Positions 61,294 to 64,000 of a stretch of DNA of 64,000 bases are shown here, piece after piece. The DNA is taken from assembly GCF_000277815.2 (NCBI RefSeq), contig NC_018471.1, positions 62,001-126,000 on the forward strand. The letters run 5' to 3'. Below the pieces are notes generated by a model that did not search any database, was not told the origin of the DNA, and worked only from the letters and a program-made list of their open reading frames with translations. Origin of the DNA: Encephalitozoon hellem ATCC 50504 (lineage: Eukaryota; Microsporidia; Unikaryonidae). The position numbers and the translations under genes are program-made. Within the stretch, counting starts at the first letter, position 1; each line of letters begins with the position of its first letter.

Positions 61294-63465
61294 ATGAGGA
61301 TATTGAATGTTGCTGAGAAGCCTTCTGTTGCAAGATCGATATCCTCGATTTTGTCGAAAGAGATAAGCGTCCGAAGAGGGCTTCACCAGTACTGCCCGAA
61401 CATTCAGTTTGACTATGGTGACCAGATGATCTTTACAAGTGTTCTGGGACATCTGCTCTCAAGCGACTTTGAGAGGAAGAGCAGGTGGGACGAGATTGAT
61501 CCTGAAATGCTATTTACGGAAAGAATAGTCAAGTTTGTGCATCCAGACTTTGCAAAGATCAAGGAGAACATTGAGAGAGAGGCCTTGAGGAGCGATATGG
61601 TGGTTATCTGGACTGACTGTGACAGGGAAGGAGAGAACATTGGAAGACAGATAAGAGACATTGTTCTCAAGGTGAAGAAGATTGATGTGAAGCGTGCAAG
61701 GTTTTCTGGGATCACGCTCAAGGACATAGAGGGGGCGCTGAAAAACCTAGGGGAAATAAATGAGGCTGAGGCTGATGCGGTTGATGTGCGTATGGAGCTA
61801 GACCTTAGAATAGGATCTGCATTTACAAGGCTGCAGACTCTGTCGCTGGGACTATCTGGAGAAGAGAAAAAGATAGTGAGCTTTGGGCCGTGCCAGGTAC
61901 CTACACTAGGATTTGTGGTGGAGAGAGCCAAGGAAAGAGAAAGGTTTGTTCCCGAGATGTTTTGGACACTGAAGTTTAAGGCCAAGAACAAGAAGCTTGA
62001 GGATGAGTTTACGTGGAGAAGAGGATCTGTCTTTGACAAGAACTGCGTCATATGTTTTCACAGAGAACTTGAAGGAGAAAGTGCCAGGATAGTGTTGAAA
62101 GAGATAAAAGAAAGAACCAAGTACAGGCCTCTGCCACTCAGAACTGTTGAGCTGCAGAAGAAGTGCTCGTCATACTTTAAGCTGAGCGGGCATAAGGTCA
62201 TGGAGATTGCTGAGGGGCTCTACAATAGGGGATACATAAGCTACCCTAGAACAGAAACAGATGTGTTTGACAAGAAGTTTGACTTTAAATACATATTAAA
62301 TAAGCTAAGCAGGGACTCAAAGGTCGGGGAGTATGCCGAAAGGCTGGCGAGGGGGTTTAATTATCCCAGAAATGGAAAGAACAACGACATGGCGCATCTT
62401 CCAATATACCCGCTAAAGGAAGGGACTGGGCTTTCCGGGGGAGACAGGGACATCTATGATTTTATATGCAGAAGATTTCTTGGGTGCATATCAAAGGATG
62501 CCAAAGGCCTTGAGACGCGGTATGAGCTGAAGATAGGGATGGAGGTGTTTGACCTGAATGGAATAAGGGTGGTTGAAAGGAATTACCTTGAGGTGTATTA
62601 CTATGACAAATGGGATAACAGGGAGGTTAGCGACTTTGCAATGGAGGAGCTAGTTCCCGGGGATCTTTATATTTCTGAGGGGGAGACGACTGCGCCGAAG
62701 TATCTTAGCGAGGCTGAGCTTATAAGTCTTATGGACAAAAACGGAATAGGAACGGATGCAACAATACATGAGCATATCCAAAAGATCCAGGAGAGGGGGT
62801 ATGCCACCAAGGTTGGAGAGGAGATAAGGCCTTTGGGGCTTGGAACAGCTCTTATTGATGGATATGAAAGGTTTGGACTGAATGTTAGCAAACCTGAGCT
62901 TCGGAAGAGTCTGGAGATCAATCTGAAAAGAATATGCCATGGAGAGATAGATGGAAAACGGGTTGTGTATGAAGGGATTCTAGCCTATAGAGATATATAC
63001 ACTCTCCTCAAAAGAAACATAAAGGAGTTTGTTGGGATTCTCAGGAAGGGTATTGGGGAGGATGTAGGCCGATTGAATCCATTGGGAGGTAGAAAGTCAA
63101 GGAAGGATACGTCAAGGACCAGAGGTGTGGAGGAGAGTAGAAGCAGTGGGACGAAGAGTAACGGCAACAAAGACGGAGGCATAAGAAAGATGGAGTGTGA
63201 CTGCAAGGTAGAGGCTAAGGTTCTAAAAGTGAAGAAGGGGGATAATGTTGGGAGGGAGTTCTACTGCTGCGGCAAGATACCAAAGAGCTGCTATTTCTTC
63301 CAATGGTGTGAATGTGAGAAAGCTGGAGAAGACAAGGAGATAAAGTGCTTTTGTGGGTTTGAACCCCAGCTGCTTGTTGCAAATACGGAAAGTAATAGAG
63401 GAAGGAAGTTTTATAAGTGCAAGAAGGCGTACAAGCCTTGCAAGTTCTTTCAGTGGGAGGGCTGA
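61294..63465 (+). CDS. TOP3: DNA topoisomerase III with two GRF zinc fingers
   Basis: This type IA topoisomerase works with RecQ helicase to dissolve recombination intermediates. The Toprim domain starts RILNVAEKPSVARSI and includes DCDREGENIG. The catalytic tyrosine is Tyr317 in GYISYPRTET. The usual gate domains follow. After a low-complexity linker (about 600-632) come two tandem GRF-type zinc fingers at about 634-673 and 680-721, each with C-x-C, GRxFY and CxFFQW. This C-terminus resembles the TOP3-alpha of animals and plants. Length is 723 residues. Confidence 0.95.
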   Translation: MRILNVAEKPSVARSISSILSKEISVRRGLHQYCPNIQFDYGDQMIFTSVLGHLLSSDFERKSRWDEIDPEMLFTERIVKFVHPDFAKIKENIEREALRSDMVVIWTDCDREGENIGRQIRDIVLKVKKIDVKRARFSGITLKDIEGALKNLGEINEAEADAVDVRMELDLRIGSAFTRLQTLSLGLSGEEKKIVSFGPCQVPTLGFVVERAKERERFVPEMFWTLKFKAKNKKLEDEFTWRRGSVFDKNCVICFHRELEGESARIVLKEIKERTKYRPLPLRTVELQKKCSSYFKLSGHKVMEIAEGLYNRGYISYPRTETDVFDKKFDFKYILNKLSRDSKVGEYAERLARGFNYPRNGKNNDMAHLPIYPLKEGTGLSGGDRDIYDFICRRFLGCISKDAKGLETRYELKIGMEVFDLNGIRVVERNYLEVYYYDKWDNREVSDFAMEELVPGDLYISEGETTAPKYLSEAELISLMDKNGIGTDATIHEHIQKIQERGYATKVGEEIRPLGLGTALIDGYERFGLNVSKPELRKSLEINLKRICHGEIDGKRVVYEGILAYRDIYTLLKRNIKEFVGILRKGIGEDVGRLNPLGGRKSRKDTSRTRGVEESRSSGTKSNGNKDGGIRKMECDCKVEAKVLKVKKGDNVGREFYCCGKIPKSCYFFQWCECEKAGEDKEIKCFCGFEPQLLVANTESNRGRKFYKCKKAYKPCKFFQWEG

Positions 63466-63563
63466 AGGTTTCTCCTTTAACGAAGCTAGCTGTCCCCTTT
63501 TAAGGTTCGATATAGAGCAGGCTCTCCTTTTAAAGTATAAAAGTTTACTGAAGGGGAATATGA

Positions 63564-63908
63564 ATGTCTGAAACAAGTATTCTGTCTGAAGCTCTTCCAC
63601 AAGTAAGACCGCAGAGGGAGACTGAGGCCAAGGGGTCTTCTCCAAAGGAAGAAGTCCTTCCCAAGGACATGCCTGTTGTGAATGTTAAGGACATTATGAT
63701 GTATGCAGAGAATATGGATAAGCTGGAGAGCAAGAAGCTGATTCCATATGTTGTTTATTTGGACGAACAGTTCAAGGAGATTGTAAAGAAGAGAAGGCAG
63801 GATGCCAAGGTTGTTCTTATACTTTATATAGTTGTCATGTCCATATCTGTTATTGGGCTGGTTGTGTGTGGGATCAAACTCTTTGGGTATTTGCTGGGGA
63901 AGGAATGA
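63564..63908 (+). CDS. Orphan tail-anchored protein, 114 residues
   Basis: The first 40 residues are polar and probably disordered. The middle is a charged helix (KLESKKLIPYVVYLDEQFKEIVKKRRQDAK) leading to one long hydrophobic span (VVLILYIVVMSISVIGLVVCGIKL) and a six-residue end. It is predicted tail-anchored with the N-terminus in the cytosol. I do not recognise a family; the topology would suit a small SNARE-like or ER protein, but no heptad pattern supports that. It is downstream of TOP3 in the same orientation, with about 100 bases between them. Confidence 0.65.
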   Translation: MSETSILSEALPQVRPQRETEAKGSSPKEEVLPKDMPVVNVKDIMMYAENMDKLESKKLIPYVVYLDEQFKEIVKKRRQDAKVVLILYIVVMSISVIGLVVCGIKLFGYLLGKE

Positions 63909-64000
63909 GCTCTGGGCCTCGAGATAAGTGGCCTAAATATGGCATTAAATGGATTATGTTGAATTGTTTATTGTGGTGGGATAGCCCTTTTGATGTATAT
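63909..64000. other. Window end; possible start of another gene
   Basis: This is the 3' flank of the last orphan. An ATG at 63956 opens a frame that runs to the window edge for 15 codons, but it is too short to judge. No AAATTT or CCC element precedes it. Confidence 0.25.

Noticed and set aside
63956..64000. Start of a gene running off the window
   Set aside because: Only 15 open codons are visible, with no start signal; it cannot be judged from this window.
1..64000. Mobile elements, virus-like genes, CRISPR arrays, rDNA or telomeric repeats
   Set aside because: None seen. Gene content is housekeeping or orphan throughout, with no direct or inverted repeat blocks that I could recognise by eye.

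Overview
This window looks like a stretch of a microsporidian nuclear chromosome, most likely Encephalitozoon or a close relative. I count 49 protein genes and one tRNA in 64 kb. Spacers are mostly 20-150 bp and no gap exceeds 300 bp. No introns are needed to read any gene. The genes are purely eukaryotic (PRP8, Sm-F, cohesin, MCM2, Rab11, elongator, SRP54, CCT, myosin II), but most proteins are shorter than fungal or animal orthologues. Many start codons sit just downstream of an AAATTT-like run followed by a CCC run, the arrangement reported for Encephalitozoon promoters. GC content is in the mid-40s per cent by eye. I cannot fix the species without a search.

Layout. 1-10.1 kb: small orphan, ATG15-type lipase, dolichol-kinase-like protein, Rab11 and a very large VPS13. 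10.2-16.3 kb: PP2A catalytic subunit, CDC25, a secreted orphan, PTH2, a membrane orphan, 6-phosphogluconolactonase, ribosomal protein L22 and seryl-tRNA synthetase. 16.3-22.3 kb: PRP8. 22.3-29.5 kb: an orphan, eIF6, Sm-F, a p24 cargo receptor, an NCS/frequenin-like protein, NOP58, ELP4 and an ASNSD1-like protein. 29.5-41.1 kb: MCM2, orphans, SCC3/STAG, PUS1-type pseudouridine synthase, PheRS beta and MTR4. 41.2-50.4 kb: tRNA-Leu(CAA), a tail-anchored orphan, a possible Tom20, SMC1, SEC66, TAF13, CSL4, a homeodomain protein, SRP54 and an orphan. 50.4-64 kb: myosin II, L29, S27, CCT8, a second homeodomain protein, a likely RNA polymerase I A49 subunit, DPM1, TOP3 and orphans.

The genes form no single operon-like system. 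They do sample connected pathways: cohesin (SMC1 and SCC3), exosome (CSL4 and MTR4), splicing (PRP8 and Sm-F), ER entry and export (SRP54, SEC66, p24, Rab11), dolichol-phosphate-mannose supply (dolichol kinase and DPM1), and ribosome and rRNA production (NOP58, eIF6, A49, L22, L29, S27).

I found no transposon, virus-like region, CRISPR, rDNA or subtelomeric repeat, and nothing convincing as an undescribed multi-gene system. The observations most worth checking are a CCT8 subunit with eroded nucleotide-binding motifs, an ATG15-type lipase whose signal anchor lies behind an apparent one-base frame break, a possible Tom20, and a diverged A49. Where the longest reading frame begins with TTG or GTG, or with an ATG that family alignment and promoter motifs disfavour, I used the downstream ATG.
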